Made by a program: the position numbers and the translations under genes | Origin: Micromonospora inositola | GTDB lineage: Bacteria > Actinomycetota > Actinomycetes > Mycobacteriales > Micromonosporaceae | NCBI RefSeq assembly: GCF_900090285.1 | Contig: NZ_LT607754.1 | Coordinates: forward strand, 3,932,001 to 3,996,000 | Length of the DNA stretch: 64,000 nt | Direction of reading: 5' to 3' | Notes under the pieces: generated by a model | Databases searched by the model: none | Told to the model about the DNA's origin: nothing | Seen by the model: the letters and a program-made list of their open reading frames with translations, nothing else | In this document: positions 27,060 through 39,070 of the stretch, piece by piece | Layout of the letters: the number at the start of each line of letters is the position of its first letter | Numbering within the stretch: the first letter of the stretch is position 1

Positions 27060-27785
27060 GTGCCGAGCGTCACCGCACGCCGAGCTGCCCTGGCAGCCGC
27101 CGGTCGTCCCCGGCGGACGGAATCGGGGGCGCGAACGCGGGGGCCGCGACCAGCTCCCCGGCCGCCGAGCGGTACGCGCTGCTCGTCGCCGAGTCGGCCG
27201 GCGAGCTGGTCGGCGTCGCGCGGACCGGGCTGCTGCACGAGAGCGGAGCCGGGGCTGGGCTTCGCCAACGTGACGGTGCATCCCGAGCGGCGCGGCCGGG
27301 GTCGACCTGGCCGCGGCGGAGCTGCCGGATCTCCCGGCGCCAGCCGGGATCCGGCTGGCCTCAGCGGCCGACCTGGCCGAGCCGCGGCCGCTCTACGAGG
27401 CCGACCTGGACGTCTCCCGGGACGAGCCCGGCGTGGTGGGGATGGACGACATCTCCTACGACGACTGGCGGGCCGCCTACTGGGAGCGCCCCGACCTGGA
27501 CCGCGTGCTGACCTCGGTCGCGCTGGCGGACGACGTGGTGGTGGCGTTCAGCCTGGCGCTGACCGACGGGCGGTACCGCTACCAGTCGGGGATGACCGCA
27601 CCCGGCGCGCGTACCGGGGCGGGGGTGTGGGCCGGTCGGTCAAGGCCGCCGCCCTGCGCCGGGCCCGGGACGCCGGCTACCGGCACGCCGTGACCAGCAA
27701 CGAGGCGATGCTCGCCGTCAACCGGCGACTGGGCTACCAGGTGGTGGACAGCGAGTGGCGGTACCGCCGGGATTTGCGCAGGTGA
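27060..27785 (+). pseudogene. Broken GNAT acetyltransferase with several frameshifts
   Basis: Four pieces in three frames together form a two-domain GNAT protein. They are AAERYALLVAESAGELVGVA (near 27160-27240), GLGFANVTVHPERRGRG (27250-27300), then LYEADLDVSRDEPGVVGMDD through SLALTDGRYRYQSGM (about 27304-27600), and VKAAALRRARDAGYRHAVTS to stop at 27785. At least three frame changes separate them. The gene is therefore inactive unless the sequence contains errors. Confidence 0.75.
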
Positions 27786-27947
27786 GCGGTGCCGTCCGGC
27801 TCCTTTGTGGAGTGCTAAACCTTCCGCAGCGAAAATTTCTCTTCTTCTGTCTAGAGAAAGTCGTTCGGACGGTGGCATGCTTCCCGGGAGCTTGGCTCGA
27901 CAACATGGTTGCCTGGGGCGGCGTTGCCCGGAAGGGGTCCGAAGGCG

Positions 27948-29321
27948 GTGGTTGCATCCGACACCGTGCCGGTCGGTATCCGGCGACCCGACGTCATCCC
28001 GTTGCGCCACGTCCTGCCCCGCCTCTTCCGTGACCCGACCGCGGCCCTGGTGGAGTTCGGCGAACGGTCACAGGGCGAGGTGGTGAAGCTCAACCTAGGA
28101 TCGTTCCGCCCGTACCTGGTCACCAATCCCGTGCACGTGCAGCAGGTGCTGGGGGACCGGTCCGGGAACTACGTCCGGTCGGGGGAGGGGCTGTTCTGGC
28201 GGCCCATCCGGCGGCTGTTCGGCGACGGCATCCTCGGCGAGGGGCAGATCTGGTCGGAGAGCCGGCGCATCCTCCAGCCGATGTTCACCGCCCGCCGGGT
28301 CGAGGCGCTGATGGAAGGCATGGCCGTGACCATCGCCGACGCGGTGGCCGAGCTGGACGAGCCGGCACGGGCGGGGCGCCCGGTCGACATCGGAGCGGAA
28401 CAGGCCCGGATCGTGTGCCGCGCCATCGTGCGCGCGCTCTTCGCGGACCGCATCTCGGTCGCGGATGCCCTACGCATCATGGCGGCCCAGGACGCCATCG
28501 CCACCTCAGTGATCCCCCGCGTGGTGGTGCCGTTCGCCCCGCTGTCGGTACCGATGCCCGGCGACCGGGCCTTCCGGCGTGCCGTCCGGCGCATCGACGA
28601 GGTGCTGGTGCCGATCATCCGTGCCGCGCGCGACGCCCCGGCCGACGGCGACGACATCATCTCCACACTCTGGCAGGCGCGCACGGACGACGGCCGCCAG
28701 CTCGACGAACAGCAGGTGCGGAACGACACGGTGGCGATGGTCGCCGTCACCACCGAGACCACCATCAACGTACTGACCTGGCTCTGGCCGCACCTCGCCC
28801 GGTCGCCCGAGGTGGCCGGCCGACTGCGGGACGAGATCGACCGGGTGGTCGGCAAGGGTCCGGTCACCGCCGCGCATCTGCCCCAGCTCCGGTACACCCG
28901 GATGGTGCTGGACGAGCTGATCCGGCTCTACCCGGTCGCCTGGCTCGCGCCGCGGCAGGCGGTGGCCGACGACGTGCTGGGCGGGGTACGGATCGAGGCG
29001 GGCGCCACCCTCCTGGTCAGTCCGCTGATCACCCAGCGGATGACCGCCTACTGGGACCGGCCCGAGGTCTTCGACCCGGACCGGTTCGCGCCCGAGCGGA
29101 GCCGCGGCCGGCACCGGTACGCGTACTTCCCCTTCGGTGGCGGACCGCACCAGTGCCTCGGCATGCACCTGTTCTATCTGGAGGCACAGCTCATCGTGGC
29201 CAACCTGCTGAAGCGGTTCCATCTCCAGCCCCGCCACGCCGAGCTGCCGTCGGTGAAGCTGGCCGCCGCCCTGCGAGCCCGGGAGCGGGTCGAGTTGCAC
29301 CTGAGGCCGGTGTCCCGGTGA
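27948..29321 (+). CDS. Cytochrome P450 of the terpenoid cluster
   Basis: This 457-residue P450 has the heme-binding loop FPFGGGPHQCLGMHLFY with thiolate C403, the ExxR pair E323/R326 in DELIRLYP, and an oxygen-activation helix with TTETTINVLTW. No membrane anchor is visible. It likely oxidises the product of the two terpene cyclases downstream. GTG 27948 has GGAAGGGG about 11 bases upstream; TTG 27909 is also in frame. The stop overlaps the terpene synthase start (GTGA). The 160 bases before it are AT-richer and contain TTTCTC..GAGAAA arms. Confidence 0.9.
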   Translation: MVASDTVPVGIRRPDVIPLRHVLPRLFRDPTAALVEFGERSQGEVVKLNLGSFRPYLVTNPVHVQQVLGDRSGNYVRSGEGLFWRPIRRLFGDGILGEGQIWSESRRILQPMFTARRVEALMEGMAVTIADAVAELDEPARAGRPVDIGAEQARIVCRAIVRALFADRISVADALRIMAAQDAIATSVIPRVVVPFAPLSVPMPGDRAFRRAVRRIDEVLVPIIRAARDAPADGDDIISTLWQARTDDGRQLDEQQVRNDTVAMVAVTTETTINVLTWLWPHLARSPEVAGRLRDEIDRVVGKGPVTAAHLPQLRYTRMVLDELIRLYPVAWLAPRQAVADDVLGGVRIEAGATLLVSPLITQRMTAYWDRPEVFDPDRFAPERSRGRHRYAYFPFGGGPHQCLGMHLFYLEAQLIVANLLKRFHLQPRHAELPSVKLAAALRARERVELHLRPVSR

Positions 29322-30226
29322 CGGCTCCGCCGCTCGCGCCCGACGTCCCGGGCGAGCTGGCAGCCGCCGCGGATCAAGGACGGATCTGCGCCCTCGCCGC
29401 CAAGGGGCAGCGCGACCTGGGGAAGCAGGCCGGGCGCTACCCCGCCATCTTCGGCGCGGAGCCGTTCGACAGCGCCCTGTACGGCAGCATCGCGATGGCC
29501 ATCGCGTTCGGTGCGCCCTGGTGCACCGCCGAGCAGCTGCGGATCACGAACCGGGCCGTGCTGTGGGGGTTCGCGGCCGACTGGCACCTGGACGTGTTGG
29601 CGACGTCCCGCCAGGACGTCGAACGAGTCATCGACGGCTGCCTGGCCGCGGCGGACGGCCGGCAGGTGGCGGCCGACGACTTCCTCGGGCAACTGCTCGC
29701 CGAGCTCCGCGACGACCTCGCCACCGTCCCGGCCTTCACCGAGCTGCGGGGCGTCTGGCGGCGGGAAGTCGAACTGGCCCTCACCGCCATGGCGCGCGAG
29801 TGGGAGTGGCGCGCGGACCGGGCGGAGTCCGGCCTCCTGCCCAGCCTGGACGACTACCTCGCCAACGCGGCCAACCTCGCCTGCACGGTGGTCAACGTCG
29901 CGCACTGGATCTACTCCGGCGACGAGGCCACGCACCGCCATCTCGACCAGCTCGTCACGGCCAGCGACGAGGTGCAGCGCATCCTGCGACTGGTCAACGA
30001 CCTCGGCACCTACGAGCGCGACCTGCGGTGGGGTGACCTGAACGCGATCATGCTGGTCGCCGACCGGTCCGATGTGGAACAAATGATCGACCGGCTCGTC
30101 GAGAACTGCCGCGCGCTGCTCGCACCGCTGGAGCGGAGCTGCCCGGTGCAGGCCGCGTACCTCGCCCGGCAGATCGGCTTCAGCAGCGGCTTCTACCGCG
30201 CCACGGACTTCTGGGGCGTACGGTGA
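29318..30226 (+). CDS. Class I terpene synthase with unusual metal motifs
   Basis: This 302-residue all-helical protein has the class I terpene synthase pattern. The first metal motif is FAADWHLDVLATS, so the usual DDxxD is only ADWHLD. The second is RLVNDLGTYERDLRWGDLN, an NSE-type motif with Thr and Asp in place of Ser and Glu. Such enzymes ionise a prenyl diphosphate with magnesium. Next to a class II cyclase it likely works on a cyclised C20 diphosphate. GTG 29318 and the stop at 30224-30226 overlap both neighbours. Confidence 0.82.
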   Translation: MTAPPLAPDVPGELAAAADQGRICALAAKGQRDLGKQAGRYPAIFGAEPFDSALYGSIAMAIAFGAPWCTAEQLRITNRAVLWGFAADWHLDVLATSRQDVERVIDGCLAAADGRQVAADDFLGQLLAELRDDLATVPAFTELRGVWRREVELALTAMAREWEWRADRAESGLLPSLDDYLANAANLACTVVNVAHWIYSGDEATHRHLDQLVTASDEVQRILRLVNDLGTYERDLRWGDLNAIMLVADRSDVEQMIDRLVENCRALLAPLERSCPVQAAYLARQIGFSSGFYRATDFWGVR

Positions 30227-31866
30227 CCGACGCGGCACCGCTGGACGTCGCACCGGACACCGGGCACGAGGAGGCGGCGGCACGGGAGCTCATTGCCGCC
30301 ATGATGCTGGCGCCGAACGGTCAGTCGTCCGCGTCGGTCTACGAGACCGGGCGACTGGTGAGCCTGGCGCCCTGGCTGGTCCGGCACGCCGAGCGCATCG
30401 ATCACCTGCTGCTGACCCAGGCCCCCACCGGCGGGTGGGGCGGCCCCGGCGGGTACGCCCTGGTGCCGACGCTCAGCGCGGTCGAGGCGTTGCTGGCCGC
30501 CCTTCTCCGGGGCGACCTGCGGACCCCGGACGACGGCGAGATCCACACCAGGGTCGTCCGCGCCCTCGGCCCGGGGCTGGTCCGACTCCGCGACCTGCTC
30601 GCCGAGCCCGGCCTCGCGCTACCCGACCTGCCGGCGATCGACCTCGTCGTGCCGGCGCTGGTCGAGTCCCTCAACGGGCACCTGGCGCGGGTGGCCGCCG
30701 GCGGCCGGGCCGAGCTGCGCCGCGGGCCGTACGACGGCCCGTTGCCACTGCCCGCCGGGATGGGCCGCGGCCGCCTCGAACGGGTGCGGGAGGTGCTCGG
30801 CTCGGGCGACCCGGTCCCGGAGAAGATCTGGCACGCCCTGGAGGTCGGCGGTCCGGCCGCCCGGCGGGCGACCGGTGCGATGGTTCCCGGAAGTGGCGCG
30901 GTGGGCGCCTCGCCCGCGGCGACGGCGGCCTGGATCGGCACCCCCGACGACGCCGCCGCGCCGGCACTCTCCTATTTGGAGGAGACCGTCCGGCAGTACG
31001 GCGGCCCGGTGCCGCCGGCGAGCCCGATCGCGGTCTTCGAGCGGGCCTGGGTGCTGAGCACGCTCAGCCGGTCGGGGGTACCGTTCCCGGTTCCCCCGAG
31101 GATGCTGGCCAGCCTCGCCGACGCGCTCGGCCCGGCCGGCACGCCCACCGGCCCGGGCCTGCCCCCGGACGCGGACACCACCTCGGTGACCCTGTCGGCG
31201 CTGGCGCGGCTCGGCCGGCCGGTGCCACCGTCCAGCCTCTGGGCGTACGACACCGGAGAACACTTCTGCACCTGGCACGGTGAGGACGGCGCCTCCGTCA
31301 CCACCAACGCCCACGTCCTCGACGCGCTCGGGTGGCACGCGACGCGGACGCCGGCGGAGCCGCGGCTGGCGTCGGCGGTCGAGCGGCTCACCGCCTGGCT
31401 CTGCGCCCGGCAAGGCCCGGACGGCGCGTGGTCGGACCGCTGGCACGCCTCCCCGTACTACGCGACCTGCTGCGCGGTGCTCGCCTTGGCGGAGTACGGG
31501 CGGGGCGTGAGGCGGGACGACGCGCTGGACCGGGCCGCCGCCTGGCTCCTGGAGGAGCAGCGGCCGGACGGCTCCTGGGGACGCTGGACCGGGACAGTGG
31601 AGGAGACCGCGTACGCCCTCCAGGCGCTGCTCTCGACGACGCGGCCGGCCGACCCCCGGCCGCTGCCGCACCTCCACCACGGCTACCGGTACCTGTCCAC
31701 CATGGAGGGGCGCGACGGTGAGCCGGCCCTGTGGCACGACAAGGATCTTTACCGTCCGCCGCTGATCGTCGGCGCCGCCGTCACGGCCGCTCGGTACCTG
31801 GTCCGCCTGCGGATGGGCCTTCACCCGCCCGGATATGTGGCAGGCGGGTTGATCAGTGCCGCTTGA
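30223..31866 (+). CDS. Class II terpene cyclase (DxDTT, diterpene cyclase type)
   Basis: This 547-residue protein has the alpha-barrel repeats of terpenoid cyclases. One repeat is QAPTGGWGGPGGYALVPTLS and others are near residues 400-470 (ARQGPDGAWSD, EQRPDGSWGRWTGTVEET). The acid motif is D316-A-D318-T-T in PPDADTTSVTLSAL, matching the DxDTT variant known from the mycobacterial halimadienyl diphosphate synthase. It would protonate geranylgeranyl diphosphate to a bicyclic diphosphate for the class I enzyme. No GGPP synthase is in the window. GTG 30223 overlaps the previous stop (GTGA). Confidence 0.88.
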   Translation: MTDAAPLDVAPDTGHEEAAARELIAAMMLAPNGQSSASVYETGRLVSLAPWLVRHAERIDHLLLTQAPTGGWGGPGGYALVPTLSAVEALLAALLRGDLRTPDDGEIHTRVVRALGPGLVRLRDLLAEPGLALPDLPAIDLVVPALVESLNGHLARVAAGGRAELRRGPYDGPLPLPAGMGRGRLERVREVLGSGDPVPEKIWHALEVGGPAARRATGAMVPGSGAVGASPAATAAWIGTPDDAAAPALSYLEETVRQYGGPVPPASPIAVFERAWVLSTLSRSGVPFPVPPRMLASLADALGPAGTPTGPGLPPDADTTSVTLSALARLGRPVPPSSLWAYDTGEHFCTWHGEDGASVTTNAHVLDALGWHATRTPAEPRLASAVERLTAWLCARQGPDGAWSDRWHASPYYATCCAVLALAEYGRGVRRDDALDRAAAWLLEEQRPDGSWGRWTGTVEETAYALQALLSTTRPADPRPLPHLHHGYRYLSTMEGRDGEPALWHDKDLYRPPLIVGAAVTAARYLVRLRMGLHPPGYVAGGLISAA

Positions 31867-31891
31867 GTGAAGTTTCCGACACTGCTAGCGT
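31863..31891 (+). promoter_or_regulatory. Predicted promoter of the conservon
   Basis: TTGAGT (31863-31868), 17 bases, then TAGCGT (31886-31891). The -35 box overlaps the TGA stop of the class II cyclase. It gives the conservon its own transcript with a leader of roughly 60 bases. Confidence 0.6.
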
Positions 31892-31960
31892 GCGCGCGTG
31901 GTCGAAGGCGTAACGGCCATGTGCGACCGGTGCACCTCGAACACCCGCCAGGACGGTGTA

Positions 31961-34504
31961 ATGCGTTCCCGCAGTACGAACCTCCGTACCAAAGTCATCG
32001 CGTTGCTCGCGTCCCTGGTCGCGCTCTGGGCCTTCGCGGCGTGGGTCACCGTCCGGGACGGCTTCAACCTCCTCGGCGTGCAGACGCTAAATACGGCGGT
32101 CGCCGAACCGAGTGAGCCGCTGGTGCTGCAGCTCCAGCAGGAGCGCCGGCTCTCGCTGGCGTACCTGGGCCGGCCGGACGGCGCGGGTCGCGACGCGTTG
32201 GCCCAGGAGCGCTCCCGTAGCGACCAGCTGGCGGCGGCGTTCGCCGAGTCGGCCCGCAGTTGGCGGGCCGAGGTGGCCGCCGGCGCCGACCTCGAGCGCC
32301 GGGTGGCCGAGGTCAACAGCCAGCTGGCCCAGCTGGACGAGATCCGGTCCGCCGTGGACGACCGCAGCGCCGACCGGCTCTCCACCTTCACCGCCTACCG
32401 CGGCGTGATCGACTCCCTCTTCACCGTGTACACCACCCTTGGTGGCCTGGACGACCGGCAGATCGCGGCGGACACCAGCGCTCTGATCGAACTCAACCGG
32501 GCCCGTGAGCTGCTGTCCCAGGAGGACGCCGTGCTCACCGGCGTGCTCGCCGCCGGACGGATCACGCCGGCCGAGCGCTCGCAGCTGGCCCAGATCATCG
32601 GCGCGCAGCGCTTCGCCGCCGAGCTCGCCGTCAGCCGGCTGACTGGCGCCGACCGGAGCCGGTACGCCGCGATGACCGGCGGTCCGTCCTTCACCCGCCT
32701 GCACACCCTGGAGAACGGTCTCCTCCAGGCCCGGGCCGACGACCCGAGGCTGACCATCAAGGCCGAGGACTGGGAGAAGGCGGTCGCCCCGGCGTTGACG
32801 CAGTGGAGCGACGTGGTGGTGGCCGGCGGCGACGACGTGGTCGGGCGCGCCACGCCGGTCGCGATCGGCGTCATCGTCCGACTGGTGCTGGCCACCGGCC
32901 TGGGTCTGCTCGCCGTCATCGCGTCCATCGTGGTGTCGATCACCACCGCCCGGTCGCTGGTGCGCCAGCTGGAACGGCTGCGTGAGGCGGCGTTCCGGCT
33001 GGCCAACGAGCGGCTGCCCGGCGTGGTGGAGCGGCTGGGCCGTGGCGAGGAGGTCGACGTCGCCCGGGAGGCGCCCCCGTTGCAGTTCGGCGACGACGAG
33101 ATCGGCCAGGTGGGCAAGGCCTTCAACGCCGTGCAGGAGACCGCGATCCGGACCGCCGTCGAGCAGGCCGAACTGCGTCGCAGCGTCCGCGACGTGTTCC
33201 TCAGCCTGGCCCGGCGCACCCAGGCCCTGGTGCACCGCCAGCTCACCCTGCTCGACGCGATGGAACGCCGCGAGCACGACGCCGAGGAGCTGGAGGACCT
33301 GTTCCGGGTGGACCACCTGGCCACCCGGATGCGGCGCAACGCCGAGAACCTGATCGTGCTCTCCGGCTCCACCCCGGGCCGGTCCTGGCGCCGGAACGTG
33401 CCGATGGTCGACGTGGTCCGCGGCGCGGTGGCCGAGGTCGAGGACTACACCCGGGTGAACGTGCTGCCGCTGGGCCCGGTGTCGCTCGCCGGCCGGGCCG
33501 TCGGTGACGTCATCCACCTGCTGGCCGAGCTGATCGAGAACGGACTGTCGTTCTCGCCCCCGCACACCACCGTCGAGGTGCGCGGCCAACTGGTGGCCAA
33601 CGGGTTCGCCATCGAGATCGAGGACCGGGGCCTCGGCATGACCGAGGAGCACCTCGCCGCCGCCAACCACCGGATCGTCGACCGGTCCGAACTGAACCTG
33701 GCCAACGCCGCCCGGCTCGGCCTCTACGTGGTCAGCCGGCTGACCGAGCGGCACGGCGTGCGGGTGCAGCTCAAGGAGTCCGCGTACGGCGGGACGACGG
33801 CGGTGGTGCTGATCCCGCTCGATCTGGTCACCGACGACGGCCCCGACCCGGCCACCTCCGGCGGGTTCCGGGCGGGCGCGGGGATCGGCGCGCCGGTCGC
33901 GGCGGCCACCGGGACCGGACGGTCCGAGCCCACCGGCGAGCAGACCACCAGTCCGGTGGCGCTGGTCGAGCCGCCCCGGCCGACGACGCCGGACGCCGAG
34001 CGCCGGGAGGACGCCGGAGACGACGTGCCGGCCGGGACGGACCCCGTACCCGGTCACGCCGGGCCGGACGAGCCGCCGGTGACGGAGGCGGGGCTGCCGA
34101 CGCGTACCCGGCGGACCGGGCAGCCGGGGCTGGACGCTCCGACCTTTCCGACCGGCCTGCCGGTGGCGGTCGGACGGTCCAAGGGGGACGGTGCTGCCGC
34201 TCCGGCGGCGGCCGACCCCGCGCCCGGCGAGACCGCCGGCCGGGAGGATCCGGCCCGGACCGACTCCGGGCTGCCGGTGCGGGTACGGCAGGCGAGCATC
34301 GTGCCGGAACTGCGTGACGACCCGTCCACTTCGGACGCTGATCCGGGCGACGACACGGTACGGCCGCCGGAGCAGGTACGCCGGATGATGAGCTCTTACC
34401 AGAGCGGCACCCGACGTGGCCGGACGGATGCGGCGCGGCTGCTCGGCGGGGTGACGCGCGGGTCCGGGAGCGGGCCGGACACCAGGGACGAGCAGGCGAC
34501 CTGA
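31961..34504 (+). CDS. cvnA: Conservon sensor histidine kinase-like protein (CvnA) with NIT-type sensor
   Basis: This 847-residue protein has membrane helices near residues 12-30 and 305-330, enclosing a helical extracytoplasmic NIT-like sensor. Then follow a HAMP linker, a dimerisation segment (VHRQLTLLDAMERREHDAEE, LFRVDHLATRMRRNAENL) and an ATPase domain (ELIENGLSFSPPHT, EDRGLGM). The last 200 or so residues are Pro/Asp/Thr-rich and probably disordered. In conservons this protein works with the small proteins encoded next rather than a response regulator. ATG 31961 has AGGA 8 bases upstream. Confidence 0.9.
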   Translation: MRSRSTNLRTKVIALLASLVALWAFAAWVTVRDGFNLLGVQTLNTAVAEPSEPLVLQLQQERRLSLAYLGRPDGAGRDALAQERSRSDQLAAAFAESARSWRAEVAAGADLERRVAEVNSQLAQLDEIRSAVDDRSADRLSTFTAYRGVIDSLFTVYTTLGGLDDRQIAADTSALIELNRARELLSQEDAVLTGVLAAGRITPAERSQLAQIIGAQRFAAELAVSRLTGADRSRYAAMTGGPSFTRLHTLENGLLQARADDPRLTIKAEDWEKAVAPALTQWSDVVVAGGDDVVGRATPVAIGVIVRLVLATGLGLLAVIASIVVSITTARSLVRQLERLREAAFRLANERLPGVVERLGRGEEVDVAREAPPLQFGDDEIGQVGKAFNAVQETAIRTAVEQAELRRSVRDVFLSLARRTQALVHRQLTLLDAMERREHDAEELEDLFRVDHLATRMRRNAENLIVLSGSTPGRSWRRNVPMVDVVRGAVAEVEDYTRVNVLPLGPVSLAGRAVGDVIHLLAELIENGLSFSPPHTTVEVRGQLVANGFAIEIEDRGLGMTEEHLAAANHRIVDRSELNLANAARLGLYVVSRLTERHGVRVQLKESAYGGTTAVVLIPLDLVTDDGPDPATSGGFRAGAGIGAPVAAATGTGRSEPTGEQTTSPVALVEPPRPTTPDAERREDAGDDVPAGTDPVPGHAGPDEPPVTEAGLPTRTRRTGQPGLDAPTFPTGLPVAVGRSKGDGAAAPAAADPAPGETAGREDPARTDSGLPVRVRQASIVPELRDDPSTSDADPGDDTVRPPEQVRRMMSSYQSGTRRGRTDAARLLGGVTRGSGSGPDTRDEQAT

Positions 34505-34588
34505 GGACGACGTCGGTCCGGCGGCACCCAGGCGGCCGGTACGGCGGAGCGAGCACGGCGACACCAGCCGGGGAGAAGAGGACGACGA

Positions 34589-35020
34589 GTGGCGCAGAAG
34601 ACGGCTTCGAGCGCGGACCTGACGTGGTTGCTGGATGATCTGGTCGGCCGGGTGAAGCAGGCGGAACACGCCGTGGCGCTCTCCACCGACGGCCTGCTGA
34701 TGGCCTCCTCACAGGGGCTGAGCCGGGACGACGGTGAGCACCTGGCGGCGATGGCGGCCGGCATCCAGAGCCTGGCCCGGGGCGCGGGCAAGCGGTTCGG
34801 CGGCGGTCAGGTGCAGCAGACCATCATCGAGATGCAGTCGTCGTTCCTGTTCGTCACGGCGGCCGGTCGCAACGCCTGCCTGGCGGTGCTGGCCTCCGAG
34901 GACGCGGACGTGGGCCTGATCGCGTACGAGATGGCCATGCTGGTCACCCGGGTCGGCAGGTTCGTCGCCTCGCCGACCCGGACGCCCGAGCAGCCGACCG
35001 GCGAGACCCCGACGCGATGA
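34589..35020 (+). CDS. cvnB: Roadblock/LC7 domain protein of the conservon (CvnB)
   Basis: This 143-residue protein has the roadblock fold: DLTWLLDDLVGRVKQAEHAV, LSTDGLLMASSQGL, IQSLARGAGKRFGGGQVQQT, and FVTAAGRNACLAVLASEDAD. In conservons it is the partner of the GTPase and may act as its regulator, like MglB for MglA. GTG 34589 lies 84 bases after cvnA. The stop overlaps cvnC as ATGA. Confidence 0.92.
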   Translation: MAQKTASSADLTWLLDDLVGRVKQAEHAVALSTDGLLMASSQGLSRDDGEHLAAMAAGIQSLARGAGKRFGGGQVQQTIIEMQSSFLFVTAAGRNACLAVLASEDADVGLIAYEMAMLVTRVGRFVASPTRTPEQPTGETPTR

Positions 35021-35406
35021 CCGTCCAGGGGGACTCCGCGGAGCACGAGTGGGTGGACGACCACGCGGGCCCGGTGGTGCGCCCGTACGCGGTCACCCGG
35101 GGCCGGGCCCGCCCGGTCACCGGCACGTTCGACCTGATCTCCCTGGTGACGGCGACCCGGGCCGACGTGGCGTCGGAGTCGGGGCTGGGCCCCGAGCACG
35201 TGGCCATCGTCGGTCTCTGCCAGCGGATGCAGTCCGTGGCGGAGATCGCCGCCCACCTCGACCTGCCGGTGGGTACCGTCCGGGTCCTCCTCGGCGACCT
35301 GGTGGCCCGAACCCTGGTGCAGGTCCGTGAGCCGCGCGCCACCACCGCCGGCCTTCCCGACGACAGCGTTTTCGAGGCGGTTATCAATGGACTTCGGGCC
35401 CTCTGA
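35017..35406 (+). CDS. cvnC: DUF742 protein of the conservon (CvnC)
   Basis: This 129-residue protein has the DUF742 pattern: VVRPYAVTRGRARPVTGTFD, ISLVTATRADV, then a winged-helix-like C-terminal half (VAEIAAHLDLPVGTVRVLLG, DLVARTLVQV). It probably bridges CvnB and other parts of the complex. It starts within the cvnB stop (ATGA) and overlaps cvnD by 20 bases. Confidence 0.92.
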   Translation: MTVQGDSAEHEWVDDHAGPVVRPYAVTRGRARPVTGTFDLISLVTATRADVASESGLGPEHVAIVGLCQRMQSVAEIAAHLDLPVGTVRVLLGDLVARTLVQVREPRATTAGLPDDSVFEAVINGLRAL

Positions 35407-35995
35407 GCGGCCGGCGGGAGCGGCGCCGCTGCCCACCGCGATCAAGATCCTGATCGCCGGTGGTTTCGGCGTGGGCAAGACCACCATGGTCGGCGCGGTC
35501 AGCGAGACCCGTCCACTGCGGACGGAGGAGGTGCTGACCGAGACCGGGGTGGGGATCGACGACCTGTCCGGCGTGGAGCAGAAGGGCACCACCACCGTCG
35601 CGATGGACTTCGGTCGGATCACGATCAGCGACGACCTGGTGCTCTACGTCTTCGGCACCCCGGGACAGGACCGGTTCTGGTTCGTCTGGGACGAGCTGGC
35701 GCTGGGCGCCATCGGTGCGGTGGTGCTCGCCGACACCCGGCGGCTGGCCGACTGCTTCCCCTCGATCGACTACTTCGAGGGGCGGGGCACGCCGTTCGTG
35801 GTGGCGGTGAACTGCTTCGAGGGCGCCAAGGAGTACCGGCTGGACGAGGTGCAGGTGGCGCTCAACCTCGACCCCGGGGTCCCGGTGGTGCTCTGCGACG
35901 CCCGGCAACGGGAGTCGAGCAAGGAGGTGCTCATCACGCTGCTGGAGCACGCCATGAAGACCCGCGAGGCCCGCCGCCGCGCCGCCGCCGACTGA
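35387..35995 (+). CDS. cvnD: Small GTPase of the conservon (CvnD)
   Basis: This 202-residue Ras-like protein has P-loop GGFGVGKTTMVG, switch-region threonines (KGTTTVAMDFG), a VFGTPGQDRFW switch II with the usual Gln-Asp, and VAVNCFEG in the base-recognition position. It is the signalling output of the conservon. ATG 35387 lies inside cvnC, so translation is coupled. A strong bidirectional terminator follows. Confidence 0.93.
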   Translation: MDFGPSERPAGAAPLPTAIKILIAGGFGVGKTTMVGAVSETRPLRTEEVLTETGVGIDDLSGVEQKGTTTVAMDFGRITISDDLVLYVFGTPGQDRFWFVWDELALGAIGAVVLADTRRLADCFPSIDYFEGRGTPFVVAVNCFEGAKEYRLDEVQVALNLDPGVPVVLCDARQRESSKEVLITLLEHAMKTREARRRAAAD

Positions 35996-36010
35996 CCTCC
36001 CGGACGCCGA

Positions 36011-36044
36011 AGGGCCCCTCCCCGCAATCGCGGGAAGGGGCCCT
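36011..36044. terminator. Bidirectional terminator between cvnD and aconitase
   Basis: A stem of 14 pairs with one mismatch (36011-36025 with 36030-36044) and loop AATC, followed by TCTTC on the plus strand. It serves both convergent genes. Confidence 0.75.
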
Positions 36045-36057
36045 CTTCGCTGGTACG

Positions 36058-38910
<2,853 letters not shown>

Positions 38911-39004
38911 ACCAGCGACCGTGAGTAGTCCTGAGCAGTCTGTCGCACCCGCCGGGGGGACGCCCCGGTTAGGTGACACTTACCGCCGACTCTCGCTTTC
39001 AACA

Positions 39005-39035
39005 AAACCGTACGTCCGTCTTGCTATTGACGCAA
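39005..39035 (-). promoter_or_regulatory. Aconitase promoter with embedded AcnR-type operator
   Basis: On the minus strand, TTGCGT (39035-39030), a 17-base spacer and TACGGT (39012-39007) form a good promoter for acnA. The operator-like AAACCGTACGTCCGTCTT (plus strand 39005-39022) covers the -10 and matches 16 of 18 bases of the palindrome before acnR. This is the position expected for a repressor site. Confidence 0.65.
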
Positions 39036-39070
39036 CCTCATGCCAGGGTTCGGGACGAGGAGGTGCCACC

